Both the position numbers and the translations under genes were made by a program. A DNA stretch of 44,531 nucleotides from Agromyces tardus (GTDB lineage: Bacteria > Actinomycetota > Actinomycetes > Actinomycetales > Microbacteriaceae), in NCBI RefSeq assembly GCF_003710805.1, contig NZ_RHHB01000023.1, positions 1 through 44,531 on the forward strand, written 5' to 3'. A model generated the notes under the pieces. The model ran no database searches. It saw only the letters and a program-made list of their open reading frames with translations, and had not been told where the DNA came from. Position 1 is the first letter of the stretch. The number at the start of each line of letters is the position of its first letter. Below, in pieces: positions 16,629 to 25,009 of the stretch.

Positions 16629-17606
16629 CTAGACCCCTTCGAGCTCCTCGCCGAGGTCGTTGAGGATCCGACGAAGATCCTGAACTGTAGCGAAATCAAT
16701 GCTGATCTGGCCTTTACGAGCACCGAGTGCAATCTTGACCCGGGTGTTGAGCCGGTCGCCCAGGCGCGTCGCGAGGTCGTCGAGGAAGTCCTGTCGCTTT
16801 CCTGCCGCGGGCTTGGGGCGGGCGGCGGGCTTCGGCCCTGCGGCGGCGATCGCTTCCGCGGCGCGCACCGAGAGCTCCTCGTTGACGATCTTGTCAGCGA
16901 GACGCTGCATCGCCTCGGGATCCCCCGTGGCGAGGATCGCGCGTGCGTGGCCGGCGCTCAGGACGCCGGCTGCGACCCGGAGCTGCACCGCCTCGGGGAG
17001 CTTCAGGAGGCGGAGCGTGTTCGAGATCTGCGGTCGAGAGCGACCGATGCGGGACGCGAGCTCCTCCTGCGTGATGCCGAAGTCGGCGAGCAGCTGCTGG
17101 TAGGCGGATGCCTCTTCCAGCGGGTTGAGCTGGGAGCGGTGCAGGTTCTCGAGCAGCGCGTCGCGAAGCATCGCCTCGTCGGCGGTGTCCTTGACGACCG
17201 CAGGGATTGCGTCGAGCCCGGCGGCCTTCGTGGCCCGGAGACGGCGCTCACCCATGACGAGTTCGTACTTGTCGGGCAGGTCTGGGTGGGGGCGCACGAC
17301 GACCGGCTGCAGCACGCCGAACTCGCGGATGCTGTGGACGAGCTCGGCGAGGTCCTCCGGATCGAAGACGCTGCGCGGCTGGGCGGCGTTCGGCACGATG
17401 TCGTCGGGGTCGAGGTGCATGAGCCGCGCGCCGGGAACCGTGACGAGGCCCTCCGCGTTCGCAGCGACCTCGACCGCTGCCATGGCGGGAGCCGGGGCAT
17501 CCGAATCGGGGAAGAAGACGTCGACCGGACGGTTCGCGCGGGGCGCGTCGTCGGTGGGGATGAGGGCGCCGATGCCTCGACCGAGACCGGTTCGCTTGGT
17601 GGCCAT
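16629..17606 (-). CDS. parB: chromosome partitioning protein ParB
   Basis: 325 codons. A CTP-dependent DNA clamp that loads at parS and spreads. After an N-terminal ParA-interaction segment (RTGLGRGIGALIP) come the CTPase domain, with QPRSVFDPEDLAELVHSIREFGVLQPVVVRP and the GERRLRATKAAG motif near residue 118. NLHRSQLNPLEEASAYQQLL and the helix-turn-helix ITQEELASRIGRSRPQISNTLRLL (about 165-188) follow, and then the dimerisation domain. A Pro/Ala/Lys linker (GPKPAARPKPAAGKR) separates the last two. Its start overlaps the last base of parA, so the genes are coupled. Five parS sites lie within 6 kb. Confidence 0.97.
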   Translation of the reverse strand: MATKRTGLGRGIGALIPTDDAPRANRPVDVFFPDSDAPAPAMAAVEVAANAEGLVTVPGARLMHLDPDDIVPNAAQPRSVFDPEDLAELVHSIREFGVLQPVVVRPHPDLPDKYELVMGERRLRATKAAGLDAIPAVVKDTADEAMLRDALLENLHRSQLNPLEEASAYQQLLADFGITQEELASRIGRSRPQISNTLRLLKLPEAVQLRVAAGVLSAGHARAILATGDPEAMQRLADKIVNEELSVRAAEAIAAAGPKPAARPKPAAGKRQDFLDDLATRLGDRLNTRVKIALGARKGQISIDFATVQDLRRILNDLGEELEGV

Positions 17607-19693
17607 CAGTTGGACTCCTTGGATTCGGATGCACCGCGCCAGGCGATCTCAGCGGCGGCTTCGCGGTACGACAGGGATCCGGTCGATCCGAAGTCGTAAC
17701 TGATCACGCTCTGCCCGTAGCTCGGCGCCTCGGATACGCGCACGGATCGGGGAATGATCGTGTCGAGCGTCTGCTTGGGGAAGTGGTCGCGAACCTCCTG
17801 CGCGACCTGCTGCGCGAGGTTGGTCCGCGAGTCGTACATGGTCAGCAGGATGGTCGAGAGTCGCAGGTCGGGATTGAGGTGCTTCTCGATGAGCTCGATA
17901 TTGCTGAGCAGCTGGGAGAGACCCTCGAGCGCGTAGTACTCGCACTGGATGGGGATGAGCACCTCGCGCGCGGCGACGAACGCGTTGATCGTCAGCAGGC
18001 CGAGTGATGGCGGGCAATCGATGAAGACGTAGTCGTACGGTTCGTCCATTTCGGCCAGGTGCACGTCGAGCGCGCGGCGAAGCCGCTGCTCGCGGGCGAC
18101 CAGCGAGACCAGCTCGATCTCGGCGCCCGCGAGGTGGATGGTCGCGGGAACGCAGTCGAGTCGCTCGTGCTCGGTCGAGGGGCGTACGACCTGCGAGAGT
18201 GGGAGGTCGGCGACGAGCACTTCGTACACACTCTGCTGGTCGGATCGATGGTCGACGCCGAGTGCCGTGGATGCGTTGCCCTGCGGGTCGAGATCGACGA
18301 CGAGCACCTTGGCGCCGGAACGAGCGAGGGCTGCCGCGAGGTTCACGGCGGACGTCGTCTTGCCGACGCCGCCCTTCTGGTTGGAGATCGTGAAGACGCG
18401 GGTCGCCGGGGGCAGGGGGAGCACCGCTTCTTCGAGCGCGAGCCGACGACGTGTCTCGTCGGCGATCTGATCGGCCAGGGGAGTTCCTCCGTTGACTTGG
18501 TGCGTTTCACGTGAAACATCGGGGACGAAGCGGGCGGTGTCGTAGCTCGGTGTCGCATCAGGCACCGAGCTCGTCGATGGCTCGACGGGCACGGCGCTCG
18601 TCTGGGCTGCTTGGGCTACGTCGCCGGACGGCGGAGTGGATGCCTGCGACACCACTCCTGCGGGTGAGACCGGAGAGACTGGCCCCTCGGTCGCGAACAC
18701 ACCATTCTCTCCTGCTTGCGCGGTTTCGGCATCCGCATCCATGACAGATTCGCCAGCGGCGCGATCACTCCTGTCGGCCGCCCCACCGGGGGCGGAGTAT
18801 CGGAGCGGCTCGTCGAGTGGCGGCGAACCCGTGCGCGTGCGCGGTTGCTGCAGGCTCGACACGGTCTCCGCGGCCGCATCGCCCACGATCTCGCGGATGA
18901 TGTCCTCGAGCAGCCGGTCGGCGTCTCCTCGCACGGCGCTCGGCGCCATCGTGTCGCGCGCATCGAGGGGATCCCCGCTCAATGCTGCAGCGGTCGCAGC
19001 ATCCCAGTCGAACCGGGCGTCGTGCGCGACGGACGCAGGCGCGGCGGCATCAGCGGAGCCCTCGAGTCCATCGTGGTGTGCAGCCGAGATGTCGGGGGCG
19101 GGCAGCGCCGCGGCGGGCGGGAACTGCTCCGACACGTTCGGGGCTTCCGGAATCGCGGATGGCTCGGCGACCGGTGTGGACTCCTGCAGTGTGTCGTCTC
19201 CCGCTGGGACACTCAGCCCCTTCTGCGGTGCGACGACGGTGGGAGTCCACGCCACCTCCGGCGGAAGGGTACTCGGCGCCTGCTCGACCTGGAGCCGGGA
19301 GTCGGCGGCCTGCACGCGATCGGGGGACGGCGGCGCGTCGGAATCGCGGACGACCGGAGGCGATGACTGCGTGGCGGGCTCAGGTGCGGGGAACCCGGCG
19401 GTGGGCGGCGTGAAGCTCGGTGCGGAAAGGGACGCGGATTGATGCGAGTCCCCAGGGACGACGTCGGCCTGGATCTCGTCGGTGAGGCTCTCGGAGCCAC
19501 GTGTTCGACGAGCCTCGGGGCTCCACTGCGCTTCACCGAAGAGCTCGTCGAGCTGGTCGGTGCCGGACGTGACGTCAACCGGCGAGGGACCCACCTGGAT
19601 TCCCGGTGACCGTTGCTCGATGGTCGCTGCCTCCGGCTCCGGCGAGGTCTTCGTGCGCCTCCGGAACCAGCCACGCCCCCCGCCTTGCGCCAT
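17606..19693 (-). CDS. parA: ParA partition ATPase with very long N-terminal extension
   Basis: The C-terminal 260 residues are a standard ParA/Soj ATPase that positions ParB-parS complexes: deviant Walker A QKGGVGKTT near residue 438, LVVDLDPQGNAST, YDYVFIDCPPSLG, and PIQCEYYALEGL. The frame stays open for about 430 residues before it. That stretch is Pro/Ala/Ser/Asp/Glu-rich and probably disordered, but its GC3 is strongly coding-like. It includes a more ordered patch DADRLLEDIIREIVGDAAAETV near residue 260. A parS site is read in frame as VSRET near residue 393, as in mycobacterial ParA. The start chosen is ATG 19693 (MAQGGGRGWFRRR), with GGGAG 7 nt upstream. ATG 19711 is the alternative, and an internal start just before VSRET cannot be excluded. 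Confidence 0.85.
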   Translation of the reverse strand: MAQGGGRGWFRRRTKTSPEPEAATIEQRSPGIQVGPSPVDVTSGTDQLDELFGEAQWSPEARRTRGSESLTDEIQADVVPGDSHQSASLSAPSFTPPTAGFPAPEPATQSSPPVVRDSDAPPSPDRVQAADSRLQVEQAPSTLPPEVAWTPTVVAPQKGLSVPAGDDTLQESTPVAEPSAIPEAPNVSEQFPPAAALPAPDISAAHHDGLEGSADAAAPASVAHDARFDWDAATAAALSGDPLDARDTMAPSAVRGDADRLLEDIIREIVGDAAAETVSSLQQPRTRTGSPPLDEPLRYSAPGGAADRSDRAAGESVMDADAETAQAGENGVFATEGPVSPVSPAGVVSQASTPPSGDVAQAAQTSAVPVEPSTSSVPDATPSYDTARFVPDVSRETHQVNGGTPLADQIADETRRRLALEEAVLPLPPATRVFTISNQKGGVGKTTSAVNLAAALARSGAKVLVVDLDPQGNASTALGVDHRSDQQSVYEVLVADLPLSQVVRPSTEHERLDCVPATIHLAGAEIELVSLVAREQRLRRALDVHLAEMDEPYDYVFIDCPPSLGLLTINAFVAAREVLIPIQCEYYALEGLSQLLSNIELIEKHLNPDLRLSTILLTMYDSRTNLAQQVAQEVRDHFPKQTLDTIIPRSVRVSEAPSYGQSVISYDFGSTGSLSYREAAAEIAWRGASESKESN
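18503..18518. other. parS site 1 (inside parA)
   Basis: CGTTTCACGTGAAACA, one mismatch to the parS consensus TGTTTCACGTGAAACA. It lies inside the parA reading frame and encodes VSRET on the minus strand. Confidence 0.93.
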
Positions 19694-19837
19694 CCGAGTA
19701 CTCCCGCCCATCTCCTGCGTACCATCGGGCTGTAGGCCTGACGGACTTCCGATCTCCCAGCCTAACGGCCGCCTCCGATGGTGCACGGTGGAACGACGAC
19801 CATTGGCCGAATCGTCCTCCGGATGCCGGAAACGCGA

Positions 19838-19853
19838 CGTTTCACGTGAAACG
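19838..19853. other. parS site 2 (upstream of parA)
   Basis: CGTTTCACGTGAAACG, a perfect palindrome with two symmetric outer changes from consensus. It lies 145 bp upstream of the chosen parA start, so ParB could also act on parA expression from here. Confidence 0.9.
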
Positions 19854-20213
19854 GTCGAAGTTTTGCCGCCGCTTGGTGCGGGAGCGTGGCACCTCGCTGC
19901 GTCTGCGTAGCCAAACCCGTCTCTCACTGCAACGCGGCGTGCCCCGACCGGCGTCCCGCGGTACGCCGCCATCTCCAGCGCGGCGGGCGCGAGCTCGTGG
20001 TGCCCCGTGGTGCCAACGGAGAGGCACCTCTCCCACGCGCATGCTGCGCACGGTCCGAGCGGGCCATCTTCCTGCCGCCACGAGCACGCGGACCGCCTGA
20101 GCAGTACGTGGCGGTGGGCCGGCGCGTGTGGTTCAGTGACACCGTGCGGGCTGTCGAATCCGATGACCGCCACGGTGGAGCGGGACATCGCTCAGAAGAG
20201 AAGGGGTCTGGAC

Positions 20214-20591
20214 ATGGAGGAGCTGCCCGCTCTGGTCGTGGCGACGCCGACGGATGGACCGATTCCCGACGATTCCCGCGTCGCATCGCAGACCGTGCTC
20301 AGCACCGCTGCGCTGCGCGTGGTGGAGATCGCGTTCGGTCCCGGCGCGGAGCTCACTGAGCACTCGGCGCCCGCGCCGATCATCGTCCAGGTCCTCGACG
20401 GGGCCGTGGACTTCGAGGTCGGCGGCTCCGTCTATGCGATACAAGCCCCTGGATTCGTCCACCTTCCTGACGCCGGCGAGCGGCATCGCGTCTCGGCGAC
20501 GCGTCCGGCGCGCATCCAGATCACCATGCTGCTCGGCGCGGCCCGCGACGCCCATGCCGAGCGCACATCGCCGTCGGCGCGCGTGGGCTGA
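20214..20591 (+). CDS. small cupin-domain protein
   Basis: 125 codons forming a single cupin beta-barrel. Recognisable elements are VEIAFGPGAELTEHSAPAPIIVQVLDGAVDFEVGG (first cupin motif, with a single His) and APGFVHLPDAGERHRVSATRPARIQITML (second motif, with another His). A metal site is possible but incomplete compared with classic cupins. Substrate or ligand unknown. ATG 20214 has AAGGGG about 7 nt upstream; an in-frame ATG at 20163 is the alternative. It is divergent from parA and faces the gene-free parS region. Confidence 0.75.
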   Translation: MEELPALVVATPTDGPIPDDSRVASQTVLSTAALRVVEIAFGPGAELTEHSAPAPIIVQVLDGAVDFEVGGSVYAIQAPGFVHLPDAGERHRVSATRPARIQITMLLGAARDAHAERTSPSARVG

Positions 20592-21367
20592 GCTTTGCCC
20601 AGCCCGCGTACTGAACGCGGGCGATCGACCGGCCGCCGCCGTATGAGGATCCCGCCCTGCGCGCGCTCCCGGTGACCGTGTCCGCCGCTCGGCGGGCGAA
20701 TCGCCCGATGCGCCTGGGGGAGCTTGGCCGGTGCGCGCCTCGCCGGTTCGCCGCACACCCGATCTCTCCGCATCACCATGTCGTACCCGCAGGTCTGAGC
20801 TCCACGCCGCACGCGGGTTCTCGCGACCACTCCGCTGCGGGCGCGGTGTCCACGTCACGGTCGAGAACGCACTCAGCGGGCCGAAGAGTTCCGTCGGACG
20901 CCCTCCAGATCGACGGCTCCTCGGGGGTGGTCCACTGTGACTGCCGGAAGCACGTCGTCGGGCGGTGCGCTCCGTTGAGCCGGCGCGCTCGGAAGCTCCT
21001 CCGAGGGATGCCCGCCGCGGCCGAGCTCGAGCGCTCAAGGATCCACTTCCCACAACGGTCAGCCGGTCCGACTGCGCCGACTTTCCGCGGAGCAGCCTGT
21101 CGTCGTGACACGGCGAGCCCTCGACCCTGGGGGACCGTGTCACGGAAGACGCGGACCGCAGCGCGGAACGGCTGAGCGACAACTCCGGTCGCCGCCGTCA
21201 CGTCCGGGGCGGAGACGGCCTCGCGCGCGAACGAGGCTGCGACATCCGTCGACCGTCGGGTCGACCTCGATGCCACCCGGTTGAGACCGACGGACGCGGG
21301 CCAGGCGGTCTCCGCCTGCTTGCGCGGGACGCAATTGCAGCAGGCACCGCCACATATGGCATTGGCG

Positions 21368-21391
21368 CACATGTTTCACGTGAAACATGTG
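21368..21391. other. parS site 3, 24-bp palindrome
   Basis: An exact parS consensus TGTTTCACGTGAAACA at 21372-21387. Perfect dyad symmetry extends four more bases on each side (21368-21391). This is the best parS match in the window and likely the strongest ParB loading site. Confidence 0.97.
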
Positions 21392-21631
21392 ACGCGCGCT
21401 CCCACCAAACCTCCGAAGGCGTGGAACGAACAGCTCCCATTCGAGCGACCGGTCACAGCGTCTTCAGCCCCCTCAGCGCGTCGGGCCGACCTGGCTTGGT
21501 CGGATCGCACGCCAACTTCCGACTCCGGAGCCGGATTGCGCGCCGGCAGCGTCAGGAACGGTCCAGCATCGCCCGCGCCTCGCCGGAGACCAGTCGTGGC
21601 CGCGAGGAGCAAGGTGGGCCGGACCATCAGA

Positions 21632-21647
21632 TGTTTCACGTGAAACG
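21632..21647. other. parS site 4
   Basis: TGTTTCACGTGAAACG, one mismatch to consensus, in the gene-free region 260 bp from site 3. Confidence 0.93.
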
Positions 21648-21672
21648 GCGATCCGTAGGCTCACCATGGGTA

Positions 21673-21710
21673 CAGGCGGGGTGGCTGAGACCAGGCGGGG
21701 TGACTGAGAC
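21673..21710. repeat. 19-bp tandem repeat near parS site 4
   Basis: Two adjacent copies of CAGGCGGGGTGRCTGAGAC (21673-21691 and 21692-21710), differing at one base, 26 bp from parS site 4. Function unknown. Confidence 0.85.
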
Positions 21711-22399
21711 GTCGACCTGTGGGCCCTCCGTCAGGATCGCCGAGCCTGCCGACGTCGGCGGCGGCGCGGGACGGGATCCTGCCGACGACCGCCGGACAGT
21801 CGATCCGACCCCGGCGGCGGCGCATGGAGATGACGCGCATTCGAAGCGGGAAAGGACTGCGACGAACCCACCTCTCGGGTTGTGGCCGTGCTGAGCAGCC
21901 GGGAGTCGCCGGGGGAGTAGCTGCGCGGCCCATCGCGCCGACGAGACGGTATGGCCACGGGGATGTCGCTGCCTCATCGCCGCTCGATGTGGGGTGCGGC
22001 CTGCACGAGCCCTCGTTGGCCGCGCCAGAGCACGGCTGCGCCTCGCCGCCGAAACAGACGCGCTCACGACGAGCGCCCAGCGACACGTCACCCGACAGAT
22101 CCGGTCTACCTGGTCGCAGCCAGGCGTGACTCAGCGCCCAGCGCAGGGGAAAGGACCTTGCCGCGCAGGTCACGGGTGCACGGCCAACCACTCCGGTCGG
22201 CGGCGAGAAGGGAGGCAGCCGAGGCGAACACGTGCGGGCGTTCGGACCGCTCGCGCCATCCGAAGGGATCGGTCAGACGCTCGTCGGACGTGTCGCGGGT
22301 GGCTGAGCGAAGGTGCCGAGCAGGTGACGCGGTTCCGACACATCGCCGTCTCGGCAACCGTGGTCGGTGAAACAGTGGGCGCGGACGCGACGACGACCC

Positions 22400-23038
22400 T
22401 CAGGCCGAAGTACCCACGGTGGCCCGGAAGACGCGAGTGACCTCCGTGGCGACACCCTCCCCGAGCACGATGACCTCGACATCGTAGAGGCGGAACTTGC
22501 GGATCACCTTCTCGGCGGCGGTGATCTCACCATCGACGCCGGCGCCCTTCATGAGCACGAGCTCGCCACCGGGTCGGACCAGGGGAGCGGTGATCGGGAT
22601 CAGGGTGCGCAGCGCGCTCACCGCGCGCGCAGTGACCTGGTCGAGTCGCCCCTTGAGCTTCGTCTCCTCGGCACGCGCCCGCACGACCTCGACGTTCGAA
22701 AGACCCAGTTCGGCGACCTGTCGCTCGAGCCACGCGACACGGCGCTCCATCGGCTCGATGAGCGTGAACGAGACATCCGGCCGACTGATCGCGAGCACGA
22801 GACCGGGCAGGCCGGCGCCCGACCCGACATCACCGACGCGACCCGGGCGCAACAGCGGCGCGACGAGCCCGCTGTTGATGATGTGGCGCGTCCACAGCCG
22901 CGGCAACTCGAGGGGGCCGATGAGTCCGAGTTCCTCGCCGTGTCGCGCAAGCGCCTCCGTGAACGCGCGGACGCCATCGAGGTGCTCGCCGAACACGGTG
23001 GCGGCGACCTCCGGCTCGGGTTCCAGTGCGTCGATCAT
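22400..23038 (-). CDS. rsmG: 16S rRNA (guanine-527-N7)-methyltransferase
   Basis: 212 codons. Methylates G527 of 16S rRNA using S-adenosylmethionine; loss of this activity gives low-level streptomycin resistance in many bacteria. The SAM-binding loop GRVGDVGSGAGLPGLVLAI follows the family segment LPRLWTRHIINSGLV, and RAVSALRTLIPITAPLVRPGGELVLMKG lies near residue 150. ATG 23038 has no clear ribosome binding site. Parts of the 20-bp gap to jag are occupied by parS site 5, so coupling to jag or ParB effects are possible. Confidence 0.95.
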   Translation of the reverse strand: MIDALEPEPEVAATVFGEHLDGVRAFTEALARHGEELGLIGPLELPRLWTRHIINSGLVAPLLRPGRVGDVGSGAGLPGLVLAISRPDVSFTLIEPMERRVAWLERQVAELGLSNVEVVRARAEETKLKGRLDQVTARAVSALRTLIPITAPLVRPGGELVLMKGAGVDGEITAAEKVIRKFRLYDVEVIVLGEGVATEVTRVFRATVGTSA

Positions 23039-23041
23039 CGA

Positions 23042-23057
23042 TGTTTCACGTGGAACG
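23042..23057. other. parS site 5, degenerate (jag-rsmG gap)
   Basis: TGTTTCACGTGGAACG, two mismatches to consensus. It fills the gap between the jag stop codon and the rsmG start codon. Confidence 0.8.
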
Positions 23058-23058
23058 G

Positions 23059-23556
23059 TCAGTGACCGCGGGTGATGACGGTGTGACGCTCGGCACCCTC
23101 GCCGCGGGACTCCGAGTGCAAGCCCTGCTCCGCCACGAGGTCGTGCACCAGCTTGCGCTCGTACGACGACATCGGGGGCAGGGCGGCTTCGGCTGCGCCG
23201 GCCTCGATGCGCTCAGCGGCACGCGACACGAGGCGGCCGAGCTCGTCGCGGCGGGCGTCGCGGGAACCGCCGATGTCGAGGATGAGCCGCGAGAACGCGC
23301 CGGTCTTGGTCTGCACCGCGAGGCGGGTGAGCTCCTGGAGCGCGCTCACCGTCTCGGCGCGGGAGAGGAGCGAGAGGCTCGAGCTGTCCGCCGCGTTGAC
23401 CGAGATGTACGCCCGACCGTTCCGGGCGTCGATGTCGATGTCGCCATCGAGGTCGCAGATGTCGAGGAGCTCCTCGATGTAGTCCGCGGCGATGTCGCCT
23501 TCTTCCTCGAGCTGGGCGAGGGTGCGGTCGGCGGTCTCGTGCTGCACGTCGGTCAT
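23059..23556 (-). CDS. jag: Jag/KhpB-type single-stranded nucleic-acid-binding protein
   Basis: 165 codons. A KH-like domain in the middle (IDIDARNGRAYISVNAADSSSLS... to TGAFSRLILDIGGSRDARR) is followed by an R3H domain (LPPMSSYERKLVHDLVAEQGLHSESRGEGAERHTVI). The family binds RNA and is linked to cell-division and envelope control in Gram-positive bacteria. The N-terminal Jag-N domain is absent, as usual in actinobacteria. It lies 6 bp after yidC in the conserved rpmH-rnpA-yidD-yidC-jag-rsmG string. Confidence 0.94.
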   Translation of the reverse strand: MTDVQHETADRTLAQLEEEGDIAADYIEELLDICDLDGDIDIDARNGRAYISVNAADSSSLSLLSRAETVSALQELTRLAVQTKTGAFSRLILDIGGSRDARRDELGRLVSRAAERIEAGAAEAALPPMSSYERKLVHDLVAEQGLHSESRGEGAERHTVITRGH

Positions 23557-23562
23557 GGGTGT

Positions 23563-24537
23563 CTACTTCCGGTTCTGCTTCTTCGCGCGGTTCTTGCCCG
23601 TGGGCTGCTGGCGCTGGGTCGTGGTCGGCTTCTTCGGCGCGGCGTCGTCTTCGGGCTCCTGTTGCTCCTCGTTGACGAGCTTGCCCTTCTTGGCGAGTCG
23701 GGCCTCGCGGGCCTTCGCGGCCTCACTGCCGGGGGTCGGCATGTTGCGGATGACGACGAACTGCTGCCCCATGGTCCAGAAGTTCGAGGTGAGCCAGTAG
23801 AACATCACGCCGAGCGGGAAGGCGACGCCGGAGAACGCGAAGACGAGGGGGAGCAGGTAGAGGAGGATGCGCTGCTGCCGGAACATCGGGCTCGCCTTGG
23901 TCTCGGGCGACATGTTCTTCGAGACGATCTGCAGCTGCGTGATGAATTGCGAGGCGGTCATCAGGACGATCATCGTGAGCGCGATCCAGAGCGTCGACAC
24001 GCTGTAGGGCTGCCCGGCGATCATGAGGTTCCACTCGCCGATGAACGTCGACTTCAGCGGTGCCCCGAGGAACTCGGAGTTCGCGAAGGAGTTCGCCAGC
24101 TCCTGCGTCATCGCTCCGACGCCGGCCTTGTCGTGCTGGGCGTCGTTGAGCACCGAGAACAGGCCGAAGAAGATCGGCATCTGCAGCAGGAGGGGGAGGC
24201 ACGAGGAGAGAGGGTTGGTGCCGGTGCGCTTGTAGAGCTCCATGGTCTCGCGCGACATCGCCTCGCGCGAGAACTGGTCCTTCTTGCCCTTGTACTTGTC
24301 CTGGATCTTCTTGAGCTGCGGCGCGACCTCGAGCATGCGGCGCTGGCTCTTGATCTGGCGCACGAAGATCGGGATGAGAGCGGCCCGCACCACGATCACA
24401 AGGCCGACGATGGAGAGCACCCACGTGATGCCCGCGTTGGGGTCCAACCCGAAGGCGTCCCACATGGAGTGGAACGCCACGAGGATCAGCTCGATAGCCC
24501 ACTTGATGGGCCAGAGGATGATGCTGATGATATCCAT
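23563..24537 (-). CDS. yidC: membrane protein insertase YidC
   Basis: 324 codons, Gram-positive type without the large periplasmic domain. Inserts membrane proteins alone or with SecYEG. Hydrophobic helices lie near residues 40-60, 110-130, 175-200 and 225-250. The conserved NPLSSCLPLLLQMPIFFGLFSVL and the positively charged cytoplasmic loop QIKSQRRMLEVAPQLKKIQDKYKGKKDQ, with MELYKRTG, are present. The tail (GKNRAKKQNRK) is strongly basic, as expected for ribosome contact. ATG 24537; yidD ends 9 bp upstream. Confidence 0.97.
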   Translation of the reverse strand: MDIISIILWPIKWAIELILVAFHSMWDAFGLDPNAGITWVLSIVGLVIVVRAALIPIFVRQIKSQRRMLEVAPQLKKIQDKYKGKKDQFSREAMSRETMELYKRTGTNPLSSCLPLLLQMPIFFGLFSVLNDAQHDKAGVGAMTQELANSFANSEFLGAPLKSTFIGEWNLMIAGQPYSVSTLWIALTMIVLMTASQFITQLQIVSKNMSPETKASPMFRQQRILLYLLPLVFAFSGVAFPLGVMFYWLTSNFWTMGQQFVVIRNMPTPGSEAAKAREARLAKKGKLVNEEQQEPEDDAAPKKPTTTQRQQPTGKNRAKKQNRK

Positions 24538-24546
24538 TGGGTCGGA

Positions 24547-25008
24547 TCAGTCCTTCCGGGACACGGTGGGGGAGAGTGTGCGGCTCACGTCGTGCGGGGC
24601 GGATGCCTCGGCTCGCGGCGAGCGGGTGTGTGAGTGGTTCGCGTGATCGTGCAGATCTGCTGCGTGCAGGGCGGCGGCGGCATCCGCACCGCCGGCCGCG
24701 GGCGCCGACCACCCGGCCGGAACGACCCAGCCGAAGCGCGTCACGCGGTAGCGGTCATGCTCGGCGGCCCGCACATCGTCGATGCCACCCGCTGACCAGG
24801 GGTTGCATCGCAGGATCCGCCAGCCCGTGAGCAGCGACCCGACGATGAGGCCCCGCTGCTGCACGGAGCCGAGGCCATATGCCGAGCACGACGGGTAGTA
24901 CCGGCAGACGTCGCCGTACAGCGGCGAGATCACGGCGCGATAGGCCCGGATGAGCAGTACCCCGAGGTTGCGGGGGATCAGCAGCAGGAACCAGGCGAGG
25001 TCGCGCAC
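24547..25008 (-). CDS. yidD: membrane protein insertion efficiency factor YidD, extended
   Basis: 153 codons. Residues 1-80 are the YidD domain, with an amphipathic start (LIPRNLGVLLIRAYRAVISPLYG), the Cys-rich signature CRYYPSCSAYG, and LLTGWRILRCNPWSAGGIDDV. YidD assists YidC-dependent insertion at the inner face of the membrane. The remaining 70 residues are an unusual tail including a His-rich run (LHAADLHDHANHSHTRS). GTG 25008 sits 1 bp from the rnpA stop, so translation is probably coupled. Confidence 0.92.
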   Translation of the reverse strand: MRDLAWFLLLIPRNLGVLLIRAYRAVISPLYGDVCRYYPSCSAYGLGSVQQRGLIVGSLLTGWRILRCNPWSAGGIDDVRAAEHDRYRVTRFGWVVPAGWSAPAAGGADAAAALHAADLHDHANHSHTRSPRAEASAPHDVSRTLSPTVSRKD

Positions 25009-25009
25009 G

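Larger units (their letters stand above)
20592..22399. other. 1.8-kb gene-free region with two parS sites
   Basis: The convergent gap between the cupin gene and rsmG. The open frames here lack GC3 bias, ribosome binding sites and recognisable motifs, so I call no gene. It contains a hairpin (GCCCGCGT/ACGCGGGC, 20602-20622) that may end the cupin transcript, parS sites 3 and 4, and a 19-bp tandem repeat. It looks like a centromere-like spacer, or the remains of decayed genes. Confidence 0.6.

Noticed and set aside
19694..20188. Further upstream extension of parA to 20188
   Set aside because: The frame is open and even reads parS site 2 as VSRET, but it lacks coding-type codon bias, and the promoter and ribosome binding site point to a start at 19693-19711.
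20133..21182. Minus-strand frame of 349 codons in the parS region
   Set aside because: Antisense to the cupin gene, Ser/Arg-rich, no GC3 bias and no recognisable motif.
21661..22191. Several overlapping frames of 130-180 codons on both strands
   Set aside because: All lack ribosome binding sites, conserved motifs and GC3 preference; none is clearly better than the others.
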